From the NCBI GenBank assembly GCA_012033335.1, contig JAAURB010000038.1, forward strand, positions 1-45,968: a stretch of DNA of 45,968 bases, given 5' to 3'. The position numbers and the translations under genes are program-made. Origin of the DNA: Oscillatoriales cyanobacterium RM2_1_1 (GTDB taxonomy: Bacteria; Cyanobacteriota; Cyanobacteriia; Cyanobacteriales; Microcoleaceae). Shown one piece after another: positions 26,720 to 35,622 of the stretch (position 1 is the stretch's first letter; each line of letters starts with the position of its first letter). The notes beneath the pieces were generated by a model, which worked only from the letters and a program-made list of their open reading frames with translations, did no database searches and was not told the DNA's origin.

Positions 26720-27421
26720 CTAAGCCGTTGCCAATTGAGGTTCAGGACGTTTGCTGTGGCGGATACCGGCGATCGCCTCCGCGTAGTCTGGGGCTTTGAA
26801 TACAGCAGAACCCGCAACGATGGCATTAGCCCCCGCTTCCAGGACTTGCCAGGTATTATTGACCTTGAGGCCCCCATCTACTTCAATCCAGGGATCAAGT
26901 CCCCGCTGATCACACATTTCGCGAAGTTTACGGATTTTCTCAACCATTCCTGGAATAAAACTTTGACCCCCAAAACCAGGATTCACACTCATGATCAAGA
27001 CCAGATCGCAGACTTCAAGCACGTATTCAATTAGATCCAGGGGAGTTGAAGGATTGAGAACGACCCCGGCTTGCTTGCCCAGTTCCCGGATCTGAGAAAG
27101 GGTTCGATGCAGGTGGGGAGAGGCATTGTGTTCGGCATGAACGGAAATAATATCTGCTCCGGCTTTTGCAAAATCCTCGACGTATTTCTCGGGCTCCACA
27201 ATCATCAAGTGGACATCCAGGGGCTTGGTGGTTATGGGACGGAGGGCTTCTACAATCAGGGGGCCGATGGTAATATTGGGAACAAAGCGACCATCCATCA
27301 CATCAACGTGAATCCAATCTGCCCCAGCTTGATCCACCGCCTTAATTTCTTCTCCCAAACGACTAAAATCAGCGGATAGAATAGATGGAGAGATGATAAT
27401 TTGTTTCTGGGATTGAATCAT
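26720..27421 (-). CDS. rpe: Ribulose-phosphate 3-epimerase
   Basis: This enzyme interconverts ribulose-5-phosphate and xylulose-5-phosphate in the Calvin cycle and pentose pathway. The 233 residues form a (beta/alpha)8 barrel with the family signatures [69 protein letters not shown] and VDGGL. The metal/catalytic residues His, Asp, His and Asp are at the expected strands. It is a single minus-strand gene with a CAT start at 27419-27421 and no unusual features. Confidence 0.96.
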   Translation of the reverse strand: MIQSQKQIIISPSILSADFSRLGEEIKAVDQAGADWIHVDVMDGRFVPNITIGPLIVEALRPITTKPLDVHLMIVEPEKYVEDFAKAGADIISVHAEHNASPHLHRTLSQIRELGKQAGVVLNPSTPLDLIEYVLEVCDLVLIMSVNPGFGGQSFIPGMVEKIRKLREMCDQRGLDPWIEVDGGLKVNNTWQVLEAGANAIVAGSAVFKAPDYAEAIAGIRHSKRPEPQLATA

Positions 27422-27756
27422 GGTGTAATATATTCTCCTGTCATGGGTTTTGTAACTAGTTTATCAGAACTTGTTAAGTTCCATGACGAGTGGGCCAACT
27501 TTGCTAAGTCTAATTGCTCACCACTTCCAGAACTCGTTTTAAGTGCTCACTTGAAATTCAGACACTTGAGTTCAGGCTCAGAATTTAGAATTCTCAAATC
27601 AGGGTCAGCATTATTGAGAATAACCCGCCAAACTCTGACCAATCTGGTCAGCATCAGTCTCGTACCATTTTTTATCCCCTTTATTCAGGTCAATTTATTG
27701 GGGTCAAGTTATTCGGGTCAAGTCATCAGGGTCAAGTTTACGGTCAAGGAGATTTT
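27422..27756. other. Divergent non-coding region with GGTCAA iterons
   Basis: This 335-bp region between divergent rpe and the membrane protein gene contains the five-fold GGTCAA series at 27688-27747. The left part holds nothing recognised. Confidence 0.6.
27688..27747 (+). repeat. Five GGTCAA iterons at 14-bp spacing
   Basis: GGTCAA occurs at 27688, 27702, 27716, 27730 and 27742, spaced 14, 14, 14 and 12 bp. The surrounding bases (TTATTC-like) also repeat. The last copy runs into the AAGGAG of the gene at 27757. This looks either like tandem duplication or like clustered regulator sites upstream of the gene. Confidence 0.7.
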
Positions 27757-28134
27757 ATGGATACTGGCAATTCCATCGTTGAGCAAAAGGATCGGCAGTG
27801 GCGACTCTTTATTTACCTGATTCCGGTAATTGGAGTTTTTCCGGCAATCTGGACACTCTATCGGGGTCTGGAGGATCCTCAGCAACGGGCAGCGAGTCGT
27901 CTGACTGTCACCCTAGCTTTTAGCTGGTTGCTAGGACATATTCTTCTGGGGTTGGGTTCTCAGACTGCGGAATCTGTTGAACTGCCCTTGTTGTTAACCA
28001 GTAGCCTGCTCACGACCAGCTACTTTATCATTTGTTTAGGGCTGATGATTCGAGTCTGGCGTTGTCAACCGCTGTGGCTGCCGGGTCTGAGCCGGGTTTC
28101 TGAGGAGATGCTCAAATCCCATCTACCTGAGTAA
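27757..28134 (+). CDS. Small multi-pass membrane protein next to LCP-family gene
   Basis: This 125-residue protein has at least three hydrophobic helices (LFIYLIPVIGVFPAIWTLY, a middle LLGHILLGLG segment and TSYFIICLGLMI). The ATG has AAGGAG seven bases before it. It sits 107 bp upstream of the LytR-CpsA-Psr gene in the same direction, so cell-envelope work together is plausible. No named family was recognised. The GGTCAA iterons precede it. Confidence 0.7.
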   Translation: MDTGNSIVEQKDRQWRLFIYLIPVIGVFPAIWTLYRGLEDPQQRAASRLTVTLAFSWLLGHILLGLGSQTAESVELPLLLTSSLLTTSYFIICLGLMIRVWRCQPLWLPGLSRVSEEMLKSHLPE

Positions 28135-28241
28135 CAAATCGGACTCTGTCCGGATTTATCCGACTGAATTTGTCCAAGGCTATACTGTTTTGATTGATAG
28201 TTCAATTACTGGTTCGATTATTTTTGTGTGTGAGGAAGCTT

Positions 28242-29771
28242 GTGTCAGCGTACAAAAACTATAATCAAAAGTCCACCCGGTCTTCTGGAGGTCAGAATTC
28301 TTTAAAGAAGTTGACCCATTCCAGATCAGGGCAGTGGTTAGGCTTATCTCTGGGGTTGACGGGTGTTGCGATGATTTCTGCAACGGCTGGGGCTTTGCTA
28401 GCCGTTTCTCTGTCTACAACTCCGCTCATGCAGCAAAAACTCAGCCCTGAAGAGGCTTCTGTCTTTTCTCAAAGCGAAATGGCGAGGGTCAATCTGCGCC
28501 TCCCTGAGCTGACCCGTCCTGTGAATATTCTGGTGTTAGGCATTAAGGTAATCACTTCAGATCTGGAAGAACCCCCAGAAGAAGATGTCGGCTATCATGC
28601 CCTGGTGGATTCTTTTCAAGGGCTATCGGACACCATGCTCTTGGTGCGGTTTGAACCCAGTCAAGGAAAGCTGAAAGTTCTATCGATTCCTCGGGACACC
28701 CGTACCTACATTGAAGGTCGGGGCATGGCCAAAATCAACGATGCCAATCGCTACGGCGGCCCCGCCCTAAGTGCAAAGGCCACCAGTGAGCTGTTGGGGG
28801 GTATCGGCATTGATCGCTATGTTCGGGTCAATGTTCAAGGGGTAGAGAAGTTAATTGATGCTTTGGGGGGAGTTGAGATTTACGTCCCCAAAGATATGGA
28901 ATACACCGACGAGAGTCAGCACCTTTACATCGATCTGGAACAGGGAAAACAACGCCTCAATGGAAATCAGGTCTTGCAATTTCTGCGGTTTCGCTATGAC
29001 AGTTTAGGGGACATTGGGCGGGTGCAACGGCAGCAGATTTTGATGCGGGCTTTCATGGAGCAAGCCCTGGATGTGGGAACAATCTCCCGCTTACCAAAAC
29101 TGGTTTCAATTATCCAGTCCCACATCGATACCAACTTGAGCCTGGAGGAATTAGTGGCTCTGGTCAACTTTGCCACCCACGTCAACCGTGAAGACGCAGA
29201 AATGCTGATGGTGCCGGGGGAATTTAGTAAATCTGGGGAATACAATGCCAGCTATTGGTTACCTGACTATAGTCGCCTGGATACCATGATGGCCAAGCAT
29301 TTTGGTTTTGGTTATGATTCCTGGCGGTTTGAACAGATCGATCCTCGGGATTTGAAAATTTCCATTCAAGACAGCACCGATGATTCCAGCGCTGTCGATA
29401 GTCTGGTGGTGCAATTGAACCAGGGGGGATTTTGGAATGTTGATATTGCTAAACCCTGGACTGAACCCCTGAAGGTAACCCGGATTGTGGCTCAAGATGG
29501 GGATACTGAAGTGGCTGAGAATGTCAAGCGGGCTTTGGGATTGGGCAAGGTGGTGGTGGAGAGCACCGGAAATCTCCAATCAGACGTAACCATTCAATTG
29601 GGCCAGGACTGGCTGGAAAAAACTGCCAGTCCTGATTTTAATCTGGAACAGACTCTTCCCGAAGAGAATAGTTTCAGGGAGGACTCCACGGAAGATCCGG
29701 ATTCTAGAGGCTCTGCGGAGAAATTGGATCTGTCTCCCCGTTCTGGCTCTCGCCGACGCTGGAGAAATTGA
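28242..29771 (+). CDS. LytR-CpsA-Psr (LCP) family glycopolymer transferase
   Basis: LCP enzymes attach glycopolymers to peptidoglycan from lipid-linked precursors. The protein has a short cytoplasmic tail, one transmembrane helix (LGLSLGLTGVAMISATAGAL) and an extracytoplasmic LCP domain. Its diagnostic sites are LSIPRDTRTYIEG, MAKINDANRYGG and LRFRYD followed by GDIGRVQRQQ. A second C-terminal LytR_C-like domain (about 395-480) follows, then a Ser/Asp-rich tail. I chose GTG at 28242, preceded by GAGG, instead of the upstream TTG at 28194, whose extra residues do not fit the family. It follows the small membrane protein gene and converges with tetR. Confidence 0.93.
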   Translation: MSAYKNYNQKSTRSSGGQNSLKKLTHSRSGQWLGLSLGLTGVAMISATAGALLAVSLSTTPLMQQKLSPEEASVFSQSEMARVNLRLPELTRPVNILVLGIKVITSDLEEPPEEDVGYHALVDSFQGLSDTMLLVRFEPSQGKLKVLSIPRDTRTYIEGRGMAKINDANRYGGPALSAKATSELLGGIGIDRYVRVNVQGVEKLIDALGGVEIYVPKDMEYTDESQHLYIDLEQGKQRLNGNQVLQFLRFRYDSLGDIGRVQRQQILMRAFMEQALDVGTISRLPKLVSIIQSHIDTNLSLEELVALVNFATHVNREDAEMLMVPGEFSKSGEYNASYWLPDYSRLDTMMAKHFGFGYDSWRFEQIDPRDLKISIQDSTDDSSAVDSLVVQLNQGGFWNVDIAKPWTEPLKVTRIVAQDGDTEVAENVKRALGLGKVVVESTGNLQSDVTIQLGQDWLEKTASPDFNLEQTLPEENSFREDSTEDPDSRGSAEKLDLSPRSGSRRRWRN

Positions 29772-29789
29772 GAGAACTTCCATCGGCTC

Positions 29790-30443
29790 TCACTCTTCAG
29801 GAGCAACGTTGGAGTTCTGTGAAACGGCTTGGATCATGGCCTTGATCAGACCGTCAATATAGCGAGATCGCTCCATTGGCAGGAGATCTCGACCGTGAAG
29901 CACTTCCTGGGTAATCACATAATGGATGATGCTCCCCATAAACATCCGAGCCATAATCTCGGGATCCGTAGCATGGCTATCGGAATGCTGGGCAAACAGT
30001 TGAGTAATTTTTTCTAAAACAGGCTTTTCAATATTGCGGACAAAAGTTTGGGCCAGTGCTGGAAACCGCCCGGACTCACCAATCATGACTCGCATCAAAG
30101 TCAAGAGAGGTTTCTCCCTGGAGAAATTATCCAAGACATTTGTGGCTATCTGTTTTAAACCATCTGGAAGGGGGAGTTGAAATAGAGCGGGGTCAACTCC
30201 AATTTCTGCTTTTCCCTCAGTTAAATAATTAATCAGGGCTGTAAATAACCCTTCTTTGTCCTGAAAGTAGCTATACAGGGTGGGTTTAGAGACCCCGGCA
30301 ACGCTGGCAATCCGATCCATGCTAGCGGCGGCATAGCCATAGGCAAGAAATTCCTGCATGGCCCCCTGGAGAATGCTCTCTGCTTTATCAGCAGCTCTGC
30401 GACGACTAGAGGAAGGTGAGAGAGGTAGATCGGGGGGGGTCAT
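29790..30443 (-). CDS. TetR-family repressor, divergent from devBCA
   Basis: This is a 217-residue transcription factor. The N-terminal DNA-binding domain has MDRIASVAGVSKPTLYSYF, the classical TetR helix-turn-helix with GxSKPTLYxYF. The C-terminal part matches the TetR ligand/dimerisation fold (FMGSIIHYVITQEVLHG). The start ATG at 30443 is followed by a Pro/Ser/Arg-rich leader (TPPDLPLSPSSSRRRA). It is divergent from the exporter operon, and a 13-bp inverted repeat lies between them. The natural prediction is repression of devBCA and of itself, relieved by a compound that the exporter handles. Confidence 0.92.
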   Translation of the reverse strand: MTPPDLPLSPSSSRRRAADKAESILQGAMQEFLAYGYAAASMDRIASVAGVSKPTLYSYFQDKEGLFTALINYLTEGKAEIGVDPALFQLPLPDGLKQIATNVLDNFSREKPLLTLMRVMIGESGRFPALAQTFVRNIEKPVLEKITQLFAQHSDSHATDPEIMARMFMGSIIHYVITQEVLHGRDLLPMERSRYIDGLIKAMIQAVSQNSNVAPEE

Positions 30444-30481
30444 AACGTTCTCCGGGATGAGTTGACATTCTATTTTAGTTT

Positions 30482-30519
30482 AACTAAACTGTTTAGTATA
30501 GCTACCAAACAGTTTAGTT
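30482..30519. promoter_or_regulatory. Palindromic TetR operator candidate
   Basis: Arms AACTAAACTGTTT (30482-30494) and AAACAGTTTAGTT (30507-30519) are exact reverse complements, 13 bp each, separated by 12 bp. A related TTAGTTTAACTAA palindrome overlaps on the left. The region lies between divergent tetR (start 30443) and devB (start 30587). This is the size and layout expected of TetR operators. Confidence 0.8.
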
Positions 30520-30586
30520 TGATTTTTGTCAATTATTAATCTTGTCCCCGCCCCCATCCAACTTTCTAATTCCAGGAGTCCTCACC

Positions 30587-31996
30587 ATGCACAACGCAGT
30601 CCCATCCAGGCTCAAAATTCCTGAAACCTTTCCCCGCCGAGGATTGGCTTTATTGGGTGCTATTTGTTTGGGGCTGGGCGGTGTAGCGGTCTATCTGCAA
30701 TCTAGATCCCCATCCCTCACCCCTTCTACCCCGGCTGACACAGCCGTCATTCCCACCCTGAAAACGGTGACAGCTTTGGGGCGATTGGAGCCAACCGGAG
30801 ACATCATCAAACTGACGGCTTCGACCTCCACCCAGGAAAATCGGATTCAGCAATTACTGGTAAAGGAAGGAGATCGGGTGCAAACGGGACAGACGATCGC
30901 CATTCTCGATAACCGCGATCGCCTCCAAGCCGCATTGGCCAAAGCCCAAGAAGATGTTCGAGTTGCCCAGACTAGTTTGGATCAGGTTAAAGCCGGGGCC
31001 AAATCAGGGGACATTGCGGCCCAATCCGCCAAGGTTAATCAGCTTGAAGCCCAGTGGCAAGGCGAAGAAGCTGCCCAGATCGCCACTATTAATCGCCTGG
31101 AAGCCCAGCAGAAAACTGAAAGAGCGGCTCAAATTGCCACAATCGACCGAATTAAGGCCCAGTGGCAGGGGGATCGAGCCAGCCAAACTGCCGCTATCAG
31201 CAGACTTGAGGCTGAGGCAACAAATGCTGAAGCTGAATACGAGCGCTATCGTCAGCTCTCCAACTCCGGGGCCGTGTCCCAATCCCTCTTCGATACCAAG
31301 CGCCTCAGTCTAGACACCAGCCGTGAACAAGTAGCTGAAGCCCAAGCTAATCTGGAACGGATCAATCACACGGCCCAGGAACAGATTGCTGAAGCCCAAG
31401 CCAACTTAGAGAAAATTAATAGCACCCTAACCCAGCACCTTCAGGAAGCCGAGGCTAATCTCGAGCGCATTCGCCGTACTGGGGCTCAACAGGTTAGGGA
31501 AGCCGCCTCCCAACTCGATAGCATTGCTGAGGTACGTCCTGTAGATGTGCAGCTTGCCCAGGCCGAGGTAGATCGAGCCAGGGCCGCTGCTCAACAGGCC
31601 CAAGCGGATCTAGACCAGGCTTCTGTCCGTTCTCCCCAGGACGGGGTGGTGCTGGCCATTCATACCCGGGCGGGGGAAGCGATTGATTCAGCGGGAATTG
31701 TCGAGTTGGGCCAGACTCAGCAAATGTATGCCGTGGCCGAGGTCTACCAGAGCGATATTCATCAAGTTCAGCTTGGGCAGACGGCTGAGGTGACCAGTGA
31801 AGCCCTGCCCCAAACTCTACGGGGAACTGTGGAGCGGATTGATAACCAGGTTCAGCGCCAGACCGTGGTTAACACCGATCCCAGCCAGAACATTGATGCC
31901 CGGGTTGTTGAAGTCCATATTCCGCTGGATCCAGCCTCCAGTCAGCAGGCGGCTCAATTCACCAACTTGCAAGTGGAGGTCAAGATTGAACTATGA
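30587..31996 (+). CDS. devB: DevB-like membrane fusion protein (HlyD family)
   Basis: This periplasmic adaptor bridges an ABC transporter and an outer-membrane channel (TolC-like). The 469 residues include an N-terminal membrane anchor (GLALLGAICLGLGGVAVYLQ), a biotinyl-lipoyl-like half (LLVKEGDRVQTGQTIAILD), a long coiled hairpin of AEANLERI-type repeats (about 130-340) and a second lipoyl half (ASVRSPQDGVVLAIHTRAGE). A beta-barrel end follows (VEVHIPLDPASS). The ATG at 30587 follows AGGAG. Its stop overlaps devC by four bases. DevBCA exporters move heterocyst glycolipids in filamentous strains but also occur in non-heterocystous cyanobacteria, where they serve efflux. Confidence 0.92.
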   Translation: MHNAVPSRLKIPETFPRRGLALLGAICLGLGGVAVYLQSRSPSLTPSTPADTAVIPTLKTVTALGRLEPTGDIIKLTASTSTQENRIQQLLVKEGDRVQTGQTIAILDNRDRLQAALAKAQEDVRVAQTSLDQVKAGAKSGDIAAQSAKVNQLEAQWQGEEAAQIATINRLEAQQKTERAAQIATIDRIKAQWQGDRASQTAAISRLEAEATNAEAEYERYRQLSNSGAVSQSLFDTKRLSLDTSREQVAEAQANLERINHTAQEQIAEAQANLEKINSTLTQHLQEAEANLERIRRTGAQQVREAASQLDSIAEVRPVDVQLAQAEVDRARAAAQQAQADLDQASVRSPQDGVVLAIHTRAGEAIDSAGIVELGQTQQMYAVAEVYQSDIHQVQLGQTAEVTSEALPQTLRGTVERIDNQVQRQTVVNTDPSQNIDARVVEVHIPLDPASSQQAAQFTNLQVEVKIEL

Positions 31997-33225
31997 GTCA
32001 AGCCATTAATCAACCTATGAATCAACCTGTAAATCAACCCATAAATCGAACTGTGAACTGGACGCAACAATTGCAGCGGCGTACTCCCCTCGGTTGGTTG
32101 CAACTGAGTCGTCATAAAGGTCGATTGTTCGTGGCCCTGGCTGGAATTGCCTTTGCCGATGTTTTAATTTTCATGCAATTGGGCTTCCAGGGTGCCCTGT
32201 TTGAGAGCAACACCAGAATCCGAGCAAACCTGGATGCTGACGTAGTGCTGGTCAGTCCCAAAGCCAAGAATACTCAGAATCTCTCGACCTTCGCCCGCCG
32301 ACGACTCTATCAAGCTAAGGATATTCCTGGAGTGGCCTCTGCCCAAGGTCTCTATTCCGGAACCCTCACCTGGAAGAATCCTGAAACCCGTCAGGATACT
32401 CAGCTTCAGGTGATGGGATTTGACCCTGACCATCCAGCGTTCAATATTCCGGAAATGAACCAGCAGTTGGACAAGGTCAAGCTACCTGAGGTGGTTTTGT
32501 TTGATCGCAAAGCCAGGGGGGACTATGACCAAACCTTTGCTCAGGTGTCCCAGGGAAAGTGGGTGGAGACTGAAACTGAAAACCGCACGATCTCAATTCG
32601 GGGCTTGTATTCCCTTGGGGCATCGTTTGGGACGGACGGGCTCCTGATCACCAGCGATCAAAATTTTCTGCGGTTCTTTCCCCGGCGAGATCCGGGAAGT
32701 TTGAGTCTGGGATTGATCAACCTGGAGCCGGAGGCTGATCCCGATCAGGTGGTGGCGGCCTTGAGAGCCCATCTGCCGGAGGATGTGGACGTGGTGACCA
32801 TGGCCAAATTTATTGAGGACGAGAAACAGTACTGGCAGAAGGAGAGTCCTATCGGTTTCATCTTCTCCCTAGGGGCTGGAATGGCCTTTGTCGTCGGGGT
32901 GGTGATTGTCTATCAGGTGTTGTCAACGGATGTCAATGCCCACCTCAAGGAATACGCCACGTTCAAGGCTATGGGCTATCGTCAGACCTATTTGCTGGGG
33001 GTGGTGTTTGAAGAGGCGATTATTCTGGCCTTGTTAGGATTTATTCCGGGCACAATTTTGCCCATCGGGTTGTATTTCTTCGCGGCTAAAGCCACCTCCC
33101 TACCAATTTATATGACTGTTGCTCGGGCCATAACGGTTTTCCTGCTGACCGTGATCATGTGTATGTTGTCCGGGGCGATCGCCACCCGCAAGCTCCAATC
33201 CGCCGATCCCGCCGATATGTTTTAG
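31993..33225 (+). CDS. devC: DevC-like ABC transporter permease
   Basis: This is a 410-residue MacB/FtsX-type permease with four membrane helices: an N-terminal helix (LFVALAGIAFADVLIFMQLG) and three at the end (FIFSLGAGMAFVVGVVIVYQ and two later). A large periplasmic domain lies between. LQLSRHKGRLFVALAGIAFA is the family start. The ATGA overlap with devB shows translational coupling. The first 20 residues carry a tandem NQP(M/V/I) stretch encoded by 12-bp repeats (32008-32055), unlike other DevC proteins as I recall them. The gene continues into devA. Confidence 0.92.
   Translation: MSQAINQPMNQPVNQPINRTVNWTQQLQRRTPLGWLQLSRHKGRLFVALAGIAFADVLIFMQLGFQGALFESNTRIRANLDADVVLVSPKAKNTQNLSTFARRRLYQAKDIPGVASAQGLYSGTLTWKNPETRQDTQLQVMGFDPDHPAFNIPEMNQQLDKVKLPEVVLFDRKARGDYDQTFAQVSQGKWVETETENRTISIRGLYSLGASFGTDGLLITSDQNFLRFFPRRDPGSLSLGLINLEPEADPDQVVAALRAHLPEDVDVVTMAKFIEDEKQYWQKESPIGFIFSLGAGMAFVVGVVIVYQVLSTDVNAHLKEYATFKAMGYRQTYLLGVVFEEAIILALLGFIPGTILPIGLYFFAAKATSLPIYMTVARAITVFLLTVIMCMLSGAIATRKLQSADPADMF
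32008..32055 (+). repeat. 12-bp coding tandem repeat at devC 5' end
   Basis: Units resembling AATCAACCTATG repeat about four times (32008-32055) and encode NQPM, NQPV, NQPI and NRTV. The array extends the N-terminus before the first membrane helix. Confidence 0.75.
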
Positions 33226-33285
33226 GATTCAAGGTTGGGTAGAGGGCAAGTTCCCTGGCTAAAAAAACTGTTTTAGGAGAGTCTG

Positions 33286-34098
33286 ATGAATTCTTTACCC
33301 GTTGCTCAAAGCGGTTCCCCTGGGAATTTTGATATGTTAACCCCTGAAGGTGTACCCAAAGATTGGCCTGAACCGTTCAATTCTGGGGATGTCAAGGCCA
33401 ATCCGGTGATCGTCATGGCTCATTTGAATCATTACTTTGGTCGGGGGGAACAGGGCAAACAAGTGCTCTATGACCTGAACCTGGAAATTAATGCGGGGGA
33501 AATTGTGATTATGACCGGGCCGTCGGGTTCCGGGAAAACAACCCTACTGACATTGATTGGGGGATTGCGATCTGTCCACTCCGGGAGTTTGCAGTTTCTC
33601 GGGCAGGAACTCTGTGATGCCCCTCCAGAAATCTTACTGCAGGTGCGTCGGCAGGCGGGCTATATTTTTCAGGCCCACAATCTCCATGAGAGCCTCACCG
33701 CCCTGCAAAATGTGCGGATGGGATTGGAACTCTATTCCCAGTATTCTGCCGCTGAAATGAATCAGATGGCCGCTGACATACTGAAACAGGTGGGCCTGGA
33801 GCAGCGTATAAACCATTACCCAGATAACCTTTCTGGGGGACAAAAGCAACGGGTGGCGATCGCCCGGGCCCTGGTGCGTCATCCTCAGTTGCTTCTAGCC
33901 GACGAACCGACCGCCGCCCTCGATAGCAAAAGCGGGCGAGATGTAGTAGATATCATGCACAATCTGGCTAAGAAACAGGGCTGTACCATTCTTCTGGTCA
34001 CCCACGACAATCGGATTCTAGATATTGCGGATCGGATTGTCTATATGGAAGATGGCCGTTTAATCCCTCAACCAGCAGATCTAGTGGAGTCCCATTAA
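33286..34098 (+). CDS. devA: DevA-like ABC transporter ATPase
   Basis: This is the ATPase of the exporter. Walker A is GPSGSGKTT, the signature is LSGGQKQRVAIARAL, Walker B is LLLADEPTAALD and the H-loop is VTHD. Its 270 residues exceed typical DevA (about 240). The extra is a polar N-terminal extension of about 40 residues (NSLPVAQSGSPGNFDML and following) of unknown role. It lies about 60 bp after devC in the same direction. The set of fusion protein, permease and ATPase is complete. Confidence 0.93.
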   Translation: MNSLPVAQSGSPGNFDMLTPEGVPKDWPEPFNSGDVKANPVIVMAHLNHYFGRGEQGKQVLYDLNLEINAGEIVIMTGPSGSGKTTLLTLIGGLRSVHSGSLQFLGQELCDAPPEILLQVRRQAGYIFQAHNLHESLTALQNVRMGLELYSQYSAAEMNQMAADILKQVGLEQRINHYPDNLSGGQKQRVAIARALVRHPQLLLADEPTAALDSKSGRDVVDIMHNLAKKQGCTILLVTHDNRILDIADRIVYMEDGRLIPQPADLVESH

Positions 34099-34219
34099 CA
34101 AAACGTCTACCCCATCCATTGAACCTGAGTTCCAAATCTGTTCCCCAAAAACCCTAACCCCTTGAGGACTTTATGGTTTAAGATTTATACCGTTGTTTTT
34201 CTCCCAATCAAAGCGAAAC

Positions 34220-34891
34220 ATGGTACAAGCGATTCACAAACCCTCAGCCTCCCTACCCCAGAGCTGGCAACAGGTACTAGCCAACGGTCATACAAAGGAT
34301 GCCGAACGCTATGCTGCTCTGGCTCAGGATTTTCTACGACAAACGGTGACCTATGATCCATCCTTTGTGGTAGAAACCGTTGATGCCTATGGAAAATCCT
34401 TCTTAAAAACTGCCTATCCAGACTTTGAGGTCATGTTCTGGCGGGCTGAACAACATCCTCAAACAGAATGGGCTGAGAAGTTAGTGTTGGCAACTCAAGC
34501 CCTGTTTAGTGAATTTCAGTATGAAGTTTCCAGCTTTCTATACTGGGCAATTCTGCACCCTTTAGAACGAGAAGACATTTTTTTACCGGCCTCCTTGCGC
34601 CAGGGCGATCAAAAAGTTGCCCGTGAATTAGACAGTGCTAACCATGGCTTGAATGTGTCGATGATGCGACGGGCAGTAGATGCAATCACAAGCCAATACG
34701 GTCTGTTTGTTGAACATGGATGTGCCTGTGATAAACATGCCTACCGGTTAGCAGAAACTGATGCCCGAGTCCAATTCACCCTGGCCCCAAATTTCCGTCA
34801 TCGTACCCTACGAGCATTTCTGTGGAACTCTATGGAAGAATACGCCTTATTTCCCCTGCGGGTCACAACGGATCTAGTCTATGCTGACTAG
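34220..34891 (+). CDS. Unknown protein downstream of devBCA
   Basis: This 223-residue protein is mostly helical, with no signal or membrane span. It has a Cys/His cluster EHGCACDKHAYR in the C-terminal half and aromatic helices (FEVMFWRAEQH, YEVSSFLYWAIL). The ATG at 34220 is preferred over the upstream start at 34193. It lies 120 bp after devA and is nearly back to back with the peroxiredoxin gene, which converges. It could belong to the exporter operon. I do not recognise the family. Confidence 0.7.
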   Translation: MVQAIHKPSASLPQSWQQVLANGHTKDAERYAALAQDFLRQTVTYDPSFVVETVDAYGKSFLKTAYPDFEVMFWRAEQHPQTEWAEKLVLATQALFSEFQYEVSSFLYWAILHPLEREDIFLPASLRQGDQKVARELDSANHGLNVSMMRRAVDAITSQYGLFVEHGCACDKHAYRLAETDARVQFTLAPNFRHRTLRAFLWNSMEEYALFPLRVTTDLVYAD

Positions 34892-34898
34892 TTGACTT

Positions 34899-35453
34899 TC
34901 AATGACTCTTGAGCCAGTTCAAAACGTCCCCAGCATTGCGATCCGGTGGAAAGACAGGATAGAAAACCTGCACAATCTTCCCGGCTCTGACAACCAGAGT
35001 AACCCGTTGAATTAATTGTTTGCCGCCTGTCTCAAACAGTGGCAACTTTAATGCTTTAGCAACGCGTAAGTCCTGATCACTTAAAAGCTCAAAGGGTAAG
35101 TGGAGCCGCTCTACTGCTTCCTTCTGATATTCAGAACTCTGGGTGCTCAGACCAAAAACCTGGGTTTTGAGCTGGCTCAATTCCTGATGATGATCCCGAA
35201 AACTACAGGATTGAGGTGTACATCCTCTAGCCCCGGGAATTTCGTCCCAACCACTGGGGAGAGGAACACCCGGTTGACCCGTCATCGGGTAACAGTAAAT
35301 CACCACCTGACCTGGAATGGCTGATAGGTCAACACTTCTACCCTGAGTTGAACTCAAGACAATGGCGGGCAAGAATTGGCCTGATAGGTGATTGCAAGCT
35401 CCATCGTCTATGGGTACGGGCAAGTCATGAGGTAAGTCTTGCAGATTGTCCAT
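34899..35453 (-). CDS. Peroxiredoxin, PrxQ/BCP-like
   Basis: This is a thiol peroxidase of 184 residues. The redox site is GCTPQSCSFRDHH, with Cys78 (peroxidatic) and Cys83 (resolving) five apart as in PrxQ. The segment YPMTGQPGVPLPSGWDE before it is the longer loop of the cyanobacterial PrxQ-like subgroup. LLSDQDLRVAKALKLP and TLVVRAGKIVQVFYPVF are the family's strands. It detoxifies hydroperoxides with thioredoxin. It ends seven bases from the convergent unknown gene at 34891. Confidence 0.9.
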   Translation of the reverse strand: MDNLQDLPHDLPVPIDDGACNHLSGQFLPAIVLSSTQGRSVDLSAIPGQVVIYCYPMTGQPGVPLPSGWDEIPGARGCTPQSCSFRDHHQELSQLKTQVFGLSTQSSEYQKEAVERLHLPFELLSDQDLRVAKALKLPLFETGGKQLIQRVTLVVRAGKIVQVFYPVFPPDRNAGDVLNWLKSH

Positions 35454-35485
35454 GAATCTTCTGGTGTCTAGATAGGGTCTAACAT

Positions 35486-35621
35486 AGCAATCACAAATTA
35501 ATTAACATAATTAACAAATTAATTATTTGTGAAAAGGGGTTGAAGGGGGTGTTGTCCCCTTGTTGGGGATGAAGTCCCCAAACCCCTGTCTAATCTTTTT
35601 CATGAATGAGATAGGATTGCT
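35486..35621. repeat. Dispersed repeat family B, second copy
   Basis: The element has AGCAATCACAAATTAATT at the left, GATTGCT at the right, and a middle of paired GGGGTTG..., CCCCTTGTTGGGG and ATGAAGTCCCC segments. It matches the 26567 copy in layout. Its right end touches the left end of the adjacent family-A element. Confidence 0.65.
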
Positions 35622-35622
35622 A

